From positions 62,001-126,000 of the forward strand of contig NZ_BNBM01000026.1 in NCBI RefSeq assembly GCF_014655715.1: a stretch of 64,000 nt of DNA. The letters are read 5' to 3'. Every line of letters begins with the position of its first letter. Within the stretch, counting starts at the first letter, position 1. Shown here one piece after another: positions 32,033 to 39,413 of this stretch. The position numbers were made by a program, and so were the translations under genes. Source of the stretch: Streptomyces lanatus. Lineage in GTDB: Bacteria; Actinomycetota; Actinomycetes; Streptomycetales; Streptomycetaceae. The notes under the pieces were generated by a model. The model made no database searches. It worked only from the letters and a program-made list of their open reading frames with translations, and was not told the DNA's origin.

Positions 32033-33523
32033 ATGTCGGCCGTCACCCACGAAGAGTGGCTGAGTCGTGCCAAGTCCCTGCACCTGTCCGGCGCTCATCA
32101 CATCGACGGCGCCGACGAGCCGGGCGGGGGAGGAACCTTCGCGGCCGTCTCGCCCCGGGACGGCCAGGTGCTGGCGCAGGTGGCCGACGGGGGAGCCGCC
32201 GAGGTGGACGCCGCCGTCGCCGCGGCCCGGCGGGCCTTCGACGCCGGGCCCTGGCCACGCCTCGCGCCCGTCGAGCGCGGCCGGGTGCTGCTGCGCCTCG
32301 CCGACCTGCTGGAGGAGCGGCGCGCGGAACTGGCGCTCACCGTCAGCCTGGAGATGGGCAAACCGATCACGGACGCGTACGACATCGAACTGCGCGCCGC
32401 CATCAACACCTTCCGCTGGTACGGCCAGCTCGCCGACAAGCTCACCGACGAGTCCCCGCACACCGCCCCCGACGCCCTAGCCCTGGTCACCCGCGAACCG
32501 GCCGGTGTCGTAGGCGCCGTCGTGCCCTGGAACTTCCCCCTGACGCTGGCGGGTTGGAAGGTCGCCCCGGCCCTCGCGGCCGGCTGCACGGTCGTACTGA
32601 AACCGTCCGAGAACTCCCCGCTGTCCGCCCTGCTGCTCGGCCGGCTGGCGACCGAGGCCGGGCTGCCGCCCGGTGTGCTCAACGTGGTGAACGGCAACGG
32701 CCCCGTCGCCGGACGCGCCCTCGGACTCCACCCCGACGTCGACGTCCTGGCCTTCACCGGCTCCACCGCCGTGGGCCGCCACTTCCTGCACTACGCGGCC
32801 GACTCCAACCTCAAGCGCGTCTGGCTCGAACTAGGCGGCAAGTCGCCGAACATCGTCCTGCCCGACGCTCCCGACCTGGAGCGGGCCGCCGCCACCGCGG
32901 CCTGGGGGATCTTCTTCAACCAGGGCGAGATGTGCACGGCGCCCTCGCGGCTCCTGGTGCACTCCTCGATCGCCGACCGGGTCACCGAGTCGATCGTCCG
33001 GCGGGCCCAGGAGCTGCGGGTCGGTGACCCCCTCGACCCGGCCACCGAGATGGGCGCCCTGGCCGGCGAGGCCCACCTGGGGCGGGTGCAGGACCACATC
33101 GCCACGGGTCTGAGCGAGGGCGCCCGTCTGCTCACCGGCGGCTCCCGCACCCTCACCGACACCGGCGGCAGCTTCCTGCAGCCGACCGTCTTCGACCATG
33201 TGGACCCAGGGATGCGGCTGGCCCGCGAGGAGATCTTCGGCCCCGTCCTGTCCGTCCTCGCCTTCGACGACCTGGACGAGGCGGTACGGCTGGCCAACGC
33301 CACCGAGTACGGCCTCGCCGCCGGCCTGTGGACCTCCGACCTGTCCACCGCCCACCGCGTCTCCCGGGCCCTGAAGGCGGGCACGGTCTGGGTCAACTGC
33401 TACGAGGAGGGCGACCTCACCGTCCCCTTCGGCGGCATGAAGCAGTCCGGGAACGGCCGCGACAAGTCCGCGCACGCCCTGGAGAAGTACACCGAGCTCA
33501 AGACGACCTGGATCCAGCTGTGA
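32033..33523 (+). CDS. Aldehyde dehydrogenase (PuuC-like)
   Basis: The protein is 496 aa. VVPWNFPLTLAGWKVAPALAAG, FTGSTAVGRHFL (NAD), LELGGKSPNIVL (Glu) and NQGEMCTAPSRLLV (Cys) are all present. It is close to gamma-glutamyl-gamma-aminobutyraldehyde dehydrogenase PuuC and betaine-aldehyde type enzymes. The start at 32033 has TTGGAGG 8 bases upstream. The stop overlaps the hydrolase start by 4 bases (GTGA). Expected role: oxidation of the aldehyde formed after deamination of the gamma-glutamyl amine. No amine oxidase is in this operon. Confidence 0.9.
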   Translation: MSAVTHEEWLSRAKSLHLSGAHHIDGADEPGGGGTFAAVSPRDGQVLAQVADGGAAEVDAAVAAARRAFDAGPWPRLAPVERGRVLLRLADLLEERRAELALTVSLEMGKPITDAYDIELRAAINTFRWYGQLADKLTDESPHTAPDALALVTREPAGVVGAVVPWNFPLTLAGWKVAPALAAGCTVVLKPSENSPLSALLLGRLATEAGLPPGVLNVVNGNGPVAGRALGLHPDVDVLAFTGSTAVGRHFLHYAADSNLKRVWLELGGKSPNIVLPDAPDLERAAATAAWGIFFNQGEMCTAPSRLLVHSSIADRVTESIVRRAQELRVGDPLDPATEMGALAGEAHLGRVQDHIATGLSEGARLLTGGSRTLTDTGGSFLQPTVFDHVDPGMRLAREEIFGPVLSVLAFDDLDEAVRLANATEYGLAAGLWTSDLSTAHRVSRALKAGTVWVNCYEEGDLTVPFGGMKQSGNGRDKSAHALEKYTELKTTWIQL

Positions 33524-34221
33524 CCCGTCCCCTGATCGCCGTACCCGCCCGCTTCTCCGCCACGACCTCCGCCTTGCGGTACGCCGCCGAGGTCAACGCC
33601 CGTGCCCTGATCGAGGCGGTCTGGCGGGCGGGTGGCGAACCGGCGAGCATCCACCCCGCGGCCGGTGACGTCGCCGGACGTCTCGCCCGCTTCGACGGCG
33701 TCCTGCTCCCGGGCGGCGGCGATCTCGCCCCCCACCGCTACGGCGCCACCGAGACCCACGCGGCCGTCTACGACGTCGACGACATCCAGGACGACTTCGA
33801 TCTCGAAGCCGCCCGGCGGGCGCTGGACCTGGGCATCCCCCTGCTGGCGATCTGCCGTGGCCTACAGGCCGTGAACGTCGCCCTCGGCGGCACCCTGGAG
33901 CAGGACATGGGCGGCCCTGAACGCGAGCACCGGCACCTCGTGCACCCGGTGGCGATCGAGCGCGGCACCCTGCTGGAGGGTGCTCTCGGCGCGGAGAAGG
34001 CCGAGGCCTCCTGCTACCACCATCAGCGCGTCGACCGCCTCGGCACCGGCCTGACGGTGACCGCCCGCGCCGCCGACGGAACCCCGGAAGGGCTCGAACT
34101 CCCGGGCGCGCAAGGGTGGTTCACGGCGGTGCAGTGGCACCCCGAGGACACGGCCGACCGCGACCCGGCACAGCAGGCGCTCTTCGACGCCCTGGTGGGG
34201 GCGGCACGCCAACGGCGCTGA
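33520..34221 (+). CDS. Gamma-glutamyl-amide hydrolase, class I glutamine amidotransferase-like (PuuD-like)
   Basis: The protein is 233 aa. The nucleophile is in LLAICRGLQAVNVALGGTLEQD, the catalytic His and Glu in FTAVQWHPED, and VLLPGGGDLAPHRYG is the oxyanion region. In the Puu pathway PuuD removes glutamate from gamma-glutamyl-GABA; here it would release the acid product from its glutamyl carrier. Aniline pathways also pair a GS-like and an amidotransferase-like protein. The GTG start overlaps the dehydrogenase stop. It is convergent with the MarR gene 8 bp away. Confidence 0.9.
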   Translation: MTRPLIAVPARFSATTSALRYAAEVNARALIEAVWRAGGEPASIHPAAGDVAGRLARFDGVLLPGGGDLAPHRYGATETHAAVYDVDDIQDDFDLEAARRALDLGIPLLAICRGLQAVNVALGGTLEQDMGGPEREHRHLVHPVAIERGTLLEGALGAEKAEASCYHHQRVDRLGTGLTVTARAADGTPEGLELPGAQGWFTAVQWHPEDTADRDPAQQALFDALVGAARQRR

Positions 34222-34229
34222 GCGCTCCG

Positions 34230-34808
34230 TCAGCCGTCGTTCCTGGCCCGGCGCCCGCTGCGGCGAGGCGCCGGTTCGGCTCCGTCGAGCAGGGTGAGGC
34301 GGCGTTCCTCACCCTGCTCCTCGACCTGGAGGACCACCCGGCGCAGCCCTTCCGCCACACTCCGGCACTCCTCGTCGCTGAGCCGCCCGGCGACGAAGGC
34401 CTCCTCCTCGTTGAACGCCGGGAACAGCCGCCGCATCAGCTCCTCGCCCTCCTCGGTGAGGCTGAGCAGCACAAGGCGGCCGTCACTGGGGTGCCCGGCA
34501 CGCTGCACCAGCCCCCGGCCCTCCAGCGTCCGCGCCACGCCGGTCAGCGTCCCCTTGGAGATCCCGGCCTCCTCCGCGATGTGCCGGGTCTCCGATTCGC
34601 CCCACACCCAGACCACCCACAGCACCACGAACGCCGTCCAGGTCAGATCGGCCCCGCGCAGCACGGAGTTCTCCAGGTGCTGGCGGACCGTCGAGGCGGC
34701 CCGATAGATGTTGGCGACCACGGCCATCTGCTCCCGGTGCAGCGGAATACCGCCGAGCTTGGCCTCGGCCAGCTTCTCGGCGGCGGTGATCGATCGTTGG
34801 CCGGGCAT
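34230..34808 (-). CDS. MarR-family transcriptional regulator
   Basis: The protein is 192 aa. The winged HTH is at ESETRHIAEEAGISKGTLTGVARTLEGRGLVQRAGHPSDGRLVLLSLTEEG, residues about 70-120. The start at 34808 has AAAGGAG 9 bases upstream. Its own promoter carries TACAAT (34883-34888) overlapped by palindrome copy 4, as expected for autoregulation. Homoprotocatechuate operons in other bacteria are controlled by HpaR, also MarR-type. I infer it represses all four palindrome-bearing promoters until an aromatic intermediate binds. Confidence 0.9.
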   Translation of the reverse strand: MPGQRSITAAEKLAEAKLGGIPLHREQMAVVANIYRAASTVRQHLENSVLRGADLTWTAFVVLWVVWVWGESETRHIAEEAGISKGTLTGVARTLEGRGLVQRAGHPSDGRLVLLSLTEEGEELMRRLFPAFNEEEAFVAGRLSDEECRSVAEGLRRVVLQVEEQGEERRLTLLDGAEPAPRRSGRRARNDG

Positions 34809-34868
34809 GGCACTCTCCTTTGGCCGCGGCGTCGGACAGGCGGTGTCGGACGGGGGAGCGGACGATTG

Positions 34869-34888
34869 TCGTTCGGGTTCAAATTGTA
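34869..34888 (-). promoter_or_regulatory. Catabolic-regulon palindrome, copy 4, over the -10 of the MarR gene
   Basis: TCGTTCGGGTTCAAATTG on the + strand shares CGTTCGGGTTCAAA (14 bases) with the reverse of copy 1. Read leftwards, the -10 TACAAT (34883-34888) overlaps it. In the gap 34809-35156 this is followed by the sulfur operator copy C and a leader peptide for the rightward gene. Confidence 0.7.
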
Positions 34889-34964
34889 CGGAAGGGTCCG
34901 CCGATTCCCGGACCCTGGACGCCCTCTTGACGCCGGCCGCACACGGACCGACACTCGATCAGGA

Positions 34965-34986
34965 TTCCTAGTGAATTGGTAGGGAA
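34965..34986. promoter_or_regulatory. Candidate sulfur-regulon operator, copy C
   Basis: TTCCTAGTGAATTG followed by GTAGGGAA is an inverted-repeat-like element matching copy B at 18 of 22 positions. It ends 2 bases before the leader peptide ATG at 34989. I do not see a clear -10/-35 pair for it, so the leader may start further downstream (GTG at 35019). Confidence 0.65.
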
Positions 34987-34988
34987 GC

Positions 34989-35099
34989 ATGGGGCGTCTT
35001 GAGTCGGTCACCGGTCGAGTGAGCCGTTCGCCCCTTCTCACGTCCCGCCGTCACATCGATCTGCTCCGCGTATGCAGCGCGATCAGCCCCCTGGGCTGA
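34989..35099 (+). CDS. Leader peptide before the GST-like gene (36 aa)
   Basis: The peptide ends SRRHIDLLRVCSAISPLG, with its Cys inside the conserved LRVxSA motif. The ATG at 34989 is given; a GTG at 35019 would give a 26-aa peptide of more usual length. The stop is 57 bp before the GST-like gene. It is a member of the same family as those at 8738, 11523 and 36232. Confidence 0.75.
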   Translation: MGRLESVTGRVSRSPLLTSRRHIDLLRVCSAISPLG

Positions 35100-35156
35100 A
35101 CACCCACGTCGCCTCAGCCGACCGCGTTCGTCCACACGCCTGCCCCGGGGAGAGTC

Positions 35157-36026
35157 ATGTCCGTCACACCGCTGGCCGCCCATGTGTCCACACCGTCCGC
35201 CCCCGCCTTCCGGGGCCGTATCGGCCGGGACGCGCGCAGCGGCCACTACGCCGTGCCGCGCCGCTACCGCCTCCACCTCTCCACCGCCTGCCCGGACGGC
35301 CTGCGCATCGCCGTCGCCCACACCCTGCTGGGCCTCGACGACAGCTGTCCCGCGACCTTCCTGCCCCCGGTCCCCGACACCTCCGACGGCGGACACGCCG
35401 TGCTGCGCCCGCTGTACGACGCCAGCGCCCACCGGTACTCCGGACCCGCCCTCGCCCCCGTCCTCAGCGACGACTGGTCCGGGCGCATCGTCAGCACACA
35501 CGCCCCCGACATCATCCGAGACCTCGCCCGACGCTTCGGCCACGGCCGTCTGGAGCTCTACCCCCGCGGCGCGGAGTCCGAGATCGAGGCCGTCGAGCGC
35601 ATGTGCGCCCAGGGCATCGAGGAGGCCGCGCAGCGTGCAGGGGCAGCGGGCGCCGATCCGGCGGAGCGCGACGAGGCGCTCGGGACCCTGCTGCGCTCAC
35701 TGGGTGCGCTGGACCGCTGGCTCGACGGCCGTACACACATGATCCGACATCAGATCACCGCTGCGGACGTCGAGTTGTGGGTCACCCTGGTCCAACTCGA
35801 CACCGTCCACCGGCACCACCTGGACGCGGCGGCCGTGCAGCGCATCGCCGACCACCCCGCCCTGTGGGACTACGCCCGGCGGCTCACCGCCGACCCGGCG
35901 TTCGGCGCGCACCTCGACCTCGACGCCATCTCCCGCCGCCACCACGCCCGTTGCCAGGGCCTGGAGGCCGCCGGAGCCGCCGTCCAGATCCTCGACTGGG
36001 CGGCCCACGCGGCAGCCGGTTCCTGA
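35157..36026 (+). CDS. Glutathionyl-hydroquinone reductase-like protein (Xi-class GST family)
   Basis: The protein is 289 aa. The thioredoxin-fold part has YRLHLSTACPDGLRIAVAHTLLGLDD, where the Cys replaces the ACPWAHR site of Xi-class enzymes; the usual Trp is missing. The C-terminal helical GST domain has WLDGRTHMIRHQITAADVELWVTLVQLD. Xi-class enzymes reduce glutathionyl-hydroquinones; Streptomyces makes mycothiol, not glutathione, so the thiol partner probably differs. It is preceded by the sulfur operator and a Cys leader peptide, which suggests that it processes thiol conjugates when sulfur is scarce. It has a GGGGAGAG ribosome binding site. Confidence 0.82.
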   Translation: MSVTPLAAHVSTPSAPAFRGRIGRDARSGHYAVPRRYRLHLSTACPDGLRIAVAHTLLGLDDSCPATFLPPVPDTSDGGHAVLRPLYDASAHRYSGPALAPVLSDDWSGRIVSTHAPDIIRDLARRFGHGRLELYPRGAESEIEAVERMCAQGIEEAAQRAGAAGADPAERDEALGTLLRSLGALDRWLDGRTHMIRHQITAADVELWVTLVQLDTVHRHHLDAAAVQRIADHPALWDYARRLTADPAFGAHLDLDAISRRHHARCQGLEAAGAAVQILDWAAHAAAGS

Positions 36027-36050
36027 GCCGTTCCACACCGTGGACCGGCG

Positions 36051-36080
36051 TTGACATTCGTTCGGGCAACTGTCTTAACT
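36051..36080 (+). promoter_or_regulatory. Promoter of the SAM-IV riboswitch operon
   Basis: TTGACA (36051-36056), an 18-base spacer and TTAACT (36075-36080) form a near-consensus housekeeping promoter. The riboswitch starts 13 bases after the -10, at the expected transcript start. Confidence 0.75.
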
Positions 36081-36092
36081 TACGGCCCAGAA

Positions 36093-36173
36093 CGGTCATG
36101 AGCGTCAGCGACAAGCCCTGGCTCGCTGACCGGCAACCCTCGCGTCGCGGTGGGGTGCCCCAGGTGACGACCG
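36093..36173 (+). ncRNA. SAM-IV riboswitch
   Basis: P1 pairs CGGTC (36093-36097) with GACCG (36169-36173). Inside are the conserved blocks CATGAGCGTCAGCGACAAGC, GCTGACCGGCAACCCTC and GGGGTGCCCCAGGTGACGA, the actinobacterial SAM-IV consensus. It senses S-adenosylmethionine and normally shuts off methionine or sulfur genes when SAM is high. Downstream GCCCGGACGGGCC (36211-36223) could be part of the expression platform. The leader peptide ATG is 59 bases after the aptamer. Confidence 0.93.
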
Positions 36174-36231
36174 GACCGGATGACATTCGGTAAGCGCGAG
36201 GCCCGGACGGGCCGGAAAAGCGAGTGACGAC

Positions 36232-36366
36232 ATGGACGCAGCTCCCAGGACGGCCGAGCGCCGCTCCCAGAGCCGCGTCCTGCTGGTCGCCGACCGGATC
36301 GTCGATCTGCTCCGCGTCAACAGCGCACTGTGTACCGCACCGGGCCGTGCCCGCTGTCGTGGCTGA
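36232..36366 (+). CDS. Leader peptide between the SAM-IV riboswitch and the ABC operon (44 aa)
   Basis: The peptide contains ADRIVDLLRVNSALC, then a second Cys near the end (RARCRG). It has the LLRVxSAxC core of the other three leaders but a changed HID element. A 169-base stretch (36367-36535) separates it from the permease gene and contains GACGACG ... CGTCGTC and ACCGC ... GCGGT inverted pairs that could act in attenuation. Two sulfur sensors, riboswitch and leader, would thus lie in tandem. Confidence 0.8.
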   Translation: MDAAPRTAERRSQSRVLLVADRIVDLLRVNSALCTAPGRARCRG

Positions 36367-36535
36367 CACCTTCTCTGTCCCACGCGCTCCCTGACGAACA
36401 CCGCCCACGCGGTGTGCCGTCGCCCGCCCAGCCCCCGGTACCCGCGCCTGCCGTGAGACGACGCGCCGCCCAGCGGCCGTCGTCGTCACACCCCACGCCC
36501 GGTCCGGGGAATTCCGACTCCTGCCGGAGCCCTCC

Positions 36536-37519
36536 ATGAGCGAACCCCCAGGCGCCGCCGTGTCCCTCGCCGAGGGACCGCCGTCCGCCGACACCCCGTC
36601 AAAACCACTGACAGCACAGCGAGTCCTGCCGCTGCGGCGGCCCGGCCGCTGGATCGCCACCGCGGTGGTCCTGGTCCTGGCGGCCCAGTTCCTCCACGGC
36701 CTGGTGACCAACCCCTTCTACCAGTGGGACCGCTTCGGCTACTGGTTCCTACGGCCGACCATCCTCGACGGACTCCTCGTCACCCTCGAAGTCACCGCCT
36801 ACAGCGCGGTGCTGGGCCTCCTCGGCGGCATCCTGCTGGCACTCGCCCGGCTCTCACGGAGCCCGGTGCTGCGGGCGGTCAGCTGGATCTACGTCTGGGC
36901 ATTCCGCTCCGTCCCGCTCATCGTGGTGCTGCTGTTCCTCTACAACTTCAGCGCCCTGTACAGGACCCTGAGCGTGGGCGTGCCCTTCGGCCCCGCCTTC
37001 TTCTCCTTCGACGAGTCGAAGCTCGCCACCGACATCGTCATCGCGGTCGTCGGCATCAGCCTCCACGAGTCCGCGTACGCCGCCGAGGTCGTCCGCGGCG
37101 GCATCCTCTCCGTCGACCAGGGCCAGCACGAGGCGGCCGCGGCCCTCGGACTGCCCAAGGGCTACCAGTTCAAGCGGATCGTCTTCCCGCAGGCCCTGCG
37201 CTCCATCGTCCCGAACTACGTCAACCAGCTCATCGGCCTGATCAAGGGCACCTCGCTGGTCTTCTACGTCTCCCTGCTCGACCTGTTCGGCGCCGCGCAG
37301 TCCATGGGCTCCACCTACCCCGGCGACATCGTGCCGCTGCTGATGGTCGCCACCGTCTGGTACCTGATCCTCACCAGCGTCGTCTCCGTCGCCCAGTTCT
37401 ACGTCGAACGGCACTACGCCCGGGGCGCCACGCGCTCCCTGCCGCCGACCCCGCTGCAGAAGCTGCGCATCGCCATAACCGACCTCAGGGCCCGCGCCCG
37501 TAGGGAGGCCGCCGTATGA
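36536..37519 (+). CDS. Amino-acid-type ABC transporter permease
   Basis: The protein is 327 aa of the HisM/GlnP polar-amino-acid family. Membrane segments include RWIATAVVLVLAAQFLHGLV near residue 40, AVLGLLGGILLALARL and RSVPLIVVLLFLYNFSALY. The conserved EAA loop reads ESAYAAEVVRGGILSVDQGQHEAAAALGLPKG. It sits under a SAM riboswitch with two LLM monooxygenases, so the ligand is probably a sulfur-containing amino acid or derivative. The ribosome binding site is GGAG. The gene overlaps the ATPase start by 4 bp. A decayed paralogue lies at 10884. Confidence 0.93.
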   Translation: MSEPPGAAVSLAEGPPSADTPSKPLTAQRVLPLRRPGRWIATAVVLVLAAQFLHGLVTNPFYQWDRFGYWFLRPTILDGLLVTLEVTAYSAVLGLLGGILLALARLSRSPVLRAVSWIYVWAFRSVPLIVVLLFLYNFSALYRTLSVGVPFGPAFFSFDESKLATDIVIAVVGISLHESAYAAEVVRGGILSVDQGQHEAAAALGLPKGYQFKRIVFPQALRSIVPNYVNQLIGLIKGTSLVFYVSLLDLFGAAQSMGSTYPGDIVPLLMVATVWYLILTSVVSVAQFYVERHYARGATRSLPPTPLQKLRIAITDLRARARREAAV

Positions 37520-38301
37520 CCGCCGAAACCCTCCTGAGTACGGGCGCCACCGTCGAGGTGCACGACGTGCACAAGTGGTACGGCGCCCACCGGGTGCTCA
37601 ACGGGGTCGACCTGACGGTGCGGCCCGGCGAGGTCACCGTGATCCTCGGCCCGTCCGGCTCCGGCAAGTCCACCCTGCTCAGGGTCATCAACCACCTGGA
37701 GAAGCCCGAGATCGGCCATGTCAGTCTCGACGGCGAACTGATCGGCGTACGCAGGCAGGGTGACCGGCTGAAGGAGCTGAGCGAGCGCGCCATCCTCACC
37801 CAGCGCGGCAGGATCGGCTTCGTCTTCCAGAACTTCAACCTCTTCCCGCATCTGACGGTCCTCGACAACGTGGCCGCGGCCCCGGTGGCGACCGGCAGAC
37901 TCGCCAAGCCCGCGGCCCTGGAACTCGCCCGCGACCTCCTAGCCCGGGTCGGCCTGGCCGACAAGGCCACCGCCTACCCGCGGCAGCTGTCGGGCGGCCA
38001 GCAGCAACGCGTGGCCATCGCCCGCGCCCTCGCGCTGCGCCCCGGAGTCATCCTCTTCGACGAGCCGACCTCCGCCCTCGATCCCGAACTCGTCGGCGAA
38101 GTCCTCTCCGTCATCAAGGACCTGGCGACCAGCGGCACCACCCTCGTCATCGTCACCCACGAGATCGGCTTCGCGCGCGAGATCGCCGACCGGGTCGTGT
38201 TCATCGACGGCGGCCGGATCGTCGAGCAGGGCCCGCCCTCCGAAGTCCTCGACAAGCCCCGGCACGAGCGGACCAGGGACTTCCTCAGCAAGGTCCTCTG
38301 A
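37516..38301 (+). CDS. Amino-acid-type ABC transporter ATPase
   Basis: The protein is 261 aa. Walker A GPSGSGKSTLLRVINHLE, signature LSGGQQQRVAIARALA, Walker B VILFDEPTSALDPELV and switch His in VTHEIGF are present. An insert between Walker A and the Q-loop (GVRRQGDRLKELSERAILTQRG) is usual for this subfamily. It is coupled to the permease by an ATGA overlap. It drives import with the binding protein at 38342. Confidence 0.95.
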   Translation: MTAETLLSTGATVEVHDVHKWYGAHRVLNGVDLTVRPGEVTVILGPSGSGKSTLLRVINHLEKPEIGHVSLDGELIGVRRQGDRLKELSERAILTQRGRIGFVFQNFNLFPHLTVLDNVAAAPVATGRLAKPAALELARDLLARVGLADKATAYPRQLSGGQQQRVAIARALALRPGVILFDEPTSALDPELVGEVLSVIKDLATSGTTLVIVTHEIGFAREIADRVVFIDGGRIVEQGPPSEVLDKPRHERTRDFLSKVL

Positions 38302-38341
38302 CCTCACCTCTCCCCATGCCCACCGAACACCAAGGACGGCC

Positions 38342-39364
38342 ATGCCCAGCCACTTCAACCGACGCAGCCTGCTACGCGGCATCACCGCGGCGACCGCCGT
38401 CGCCACCCTCGCCACCGGGCTCGCCGCCTGCGGTGGGGACAGCGACGCCGCCACCCGCACGAACGACACCGCGGGCACCGTCACCGTCGGCACCCTGTCC
38501 AACGGCGCCGCCAAGGAGGCCACCCTCAAGGTCTCCGAGGTGAAGTCCATCAGCGACCAGCTGCCCGCCGGCATCAAGAAGAGCGGCAAGCTGGTGATCG
38601 GCTCCGGCACCCTGCCCTCCGGCGCCCCGCCGCTCGGCTTCGTCGGCAGCGACCAGAAGACCCTCACCGGCTCCGAGATCGACCTCGCCCGGCTGGTCGC
38701 GGCCGTCCTCGGCCTCGAACCCGAGGTCAAGCGGTTCACCTGGGAGAACCTCTTCGTCGGCATCGACAGCGGCAAGGTGAACGTCGGCTTCTCGAACATC
38801 ACCGACACCGAGGAGCGCAAGCGCAAGTACGAGTTCGCCTCCTACCGCAAGGACGACCTCGCCTTCGAGGCGCTCAAGGACTCGGAGTTCGCCTTCGACG
38901 GCGACTACGAGGTGCTCGCAGGCAAGACCGTGTCCGTCGGCGCCGGCACCAACCAGGAACGCATCCTGCTGGAGTGGAAGAGCCGCCTGGAGAAGGAGGG
39001 CAAGAGGCTGGCCATCAAGTACTTCCAGGACAGCAACAGCACCTACCTGGCCCTCAACAGCGGCAAGATCGACGCCTACTTCGGCCCGAGCCCCAACCTC
39101 TCGTACCACGTCACACAGACCGCGAGCACGCCCACCCCGACGAAGATCGCCGGTCAGTTCTCCGGGGCCGGGGCGAGCCTCCAGGGCCTCATCGCCGCGA
39201 CCGCCAAGAAGGACAGCGGACTCGCCGAGCCCTTGGCCGCCGCGATCAACCACCTGATCGAGAACGGCCAGTACGCGAAGTGGCTCGCCGCCTGGAACCT
39301 GTCCAACGAGGCCGTGGCCAAGTCGGAGGTCAACCCGCCCGGACTGCCGCTCGACAACTCCTGA
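38342..39364 (+). CDS. ABC transporter substrate-binding lipoprotein
   Basis: The protein is 340 aa. The signal peptide starts MPSHFNRRSLLRG, with a twin Arg that may direct it to Tat export, and ends in the lipobox GLAAC near residue 29. The SBP_bac_3 fold contains GSEIDLARLVAAVLGLEPEVKRFTWENLF and GKVNVGFSNITDTEERKRKYEFASY. It is the ligand-binding part of the importer encoded just upstream. The decayed paralogue at 13447 keeps only lobe one. The ligand is unknown; control by SAM points to a methionine-like or other organosulfur compound. Confidence 0.92.
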   Translation: MPSHFNRRSLLRGITAATAVATLATGLAACGGDSDAATRTNDTAGTVTVGTLSNGAAKEATLKVSEVKSISDQLPAGIKKSGKLVIGSGTLPSGAPPLGFVGSDQKTLTGSEIDLARLVAAVLGLEPEVKRFTWENLFVGIDSGKVNVGFSNITDTEERKRKYEFASYRKDDLAFEALKDSEFAFDGDYEVLAGKTVSVGAGTNQERILLEWKSRLEKEGKRLAIKYFQDSNSTYLALNSGKIDAYFGPSPNLSYHVTQTASTPTPTKIAGQFSGAGASLQGLIAATAKKDSGLAEPLAAAINHLIENGQYAKWLAAWNLSNEAVAKSEVNPPGLPLDNS

Positions 39365-39413
39365 TCGACCGTCGTCCGCTGATCGTCACGGACCTCCAGG
39401 AAGGCACCGCCCC

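Noticed and set aside
37414..39253. Leftward frames opposite the ABC importer genes
   Set aside because: They are shadows of genes with clear ABC and binding-protein motifs and lack ribosome binding sites.
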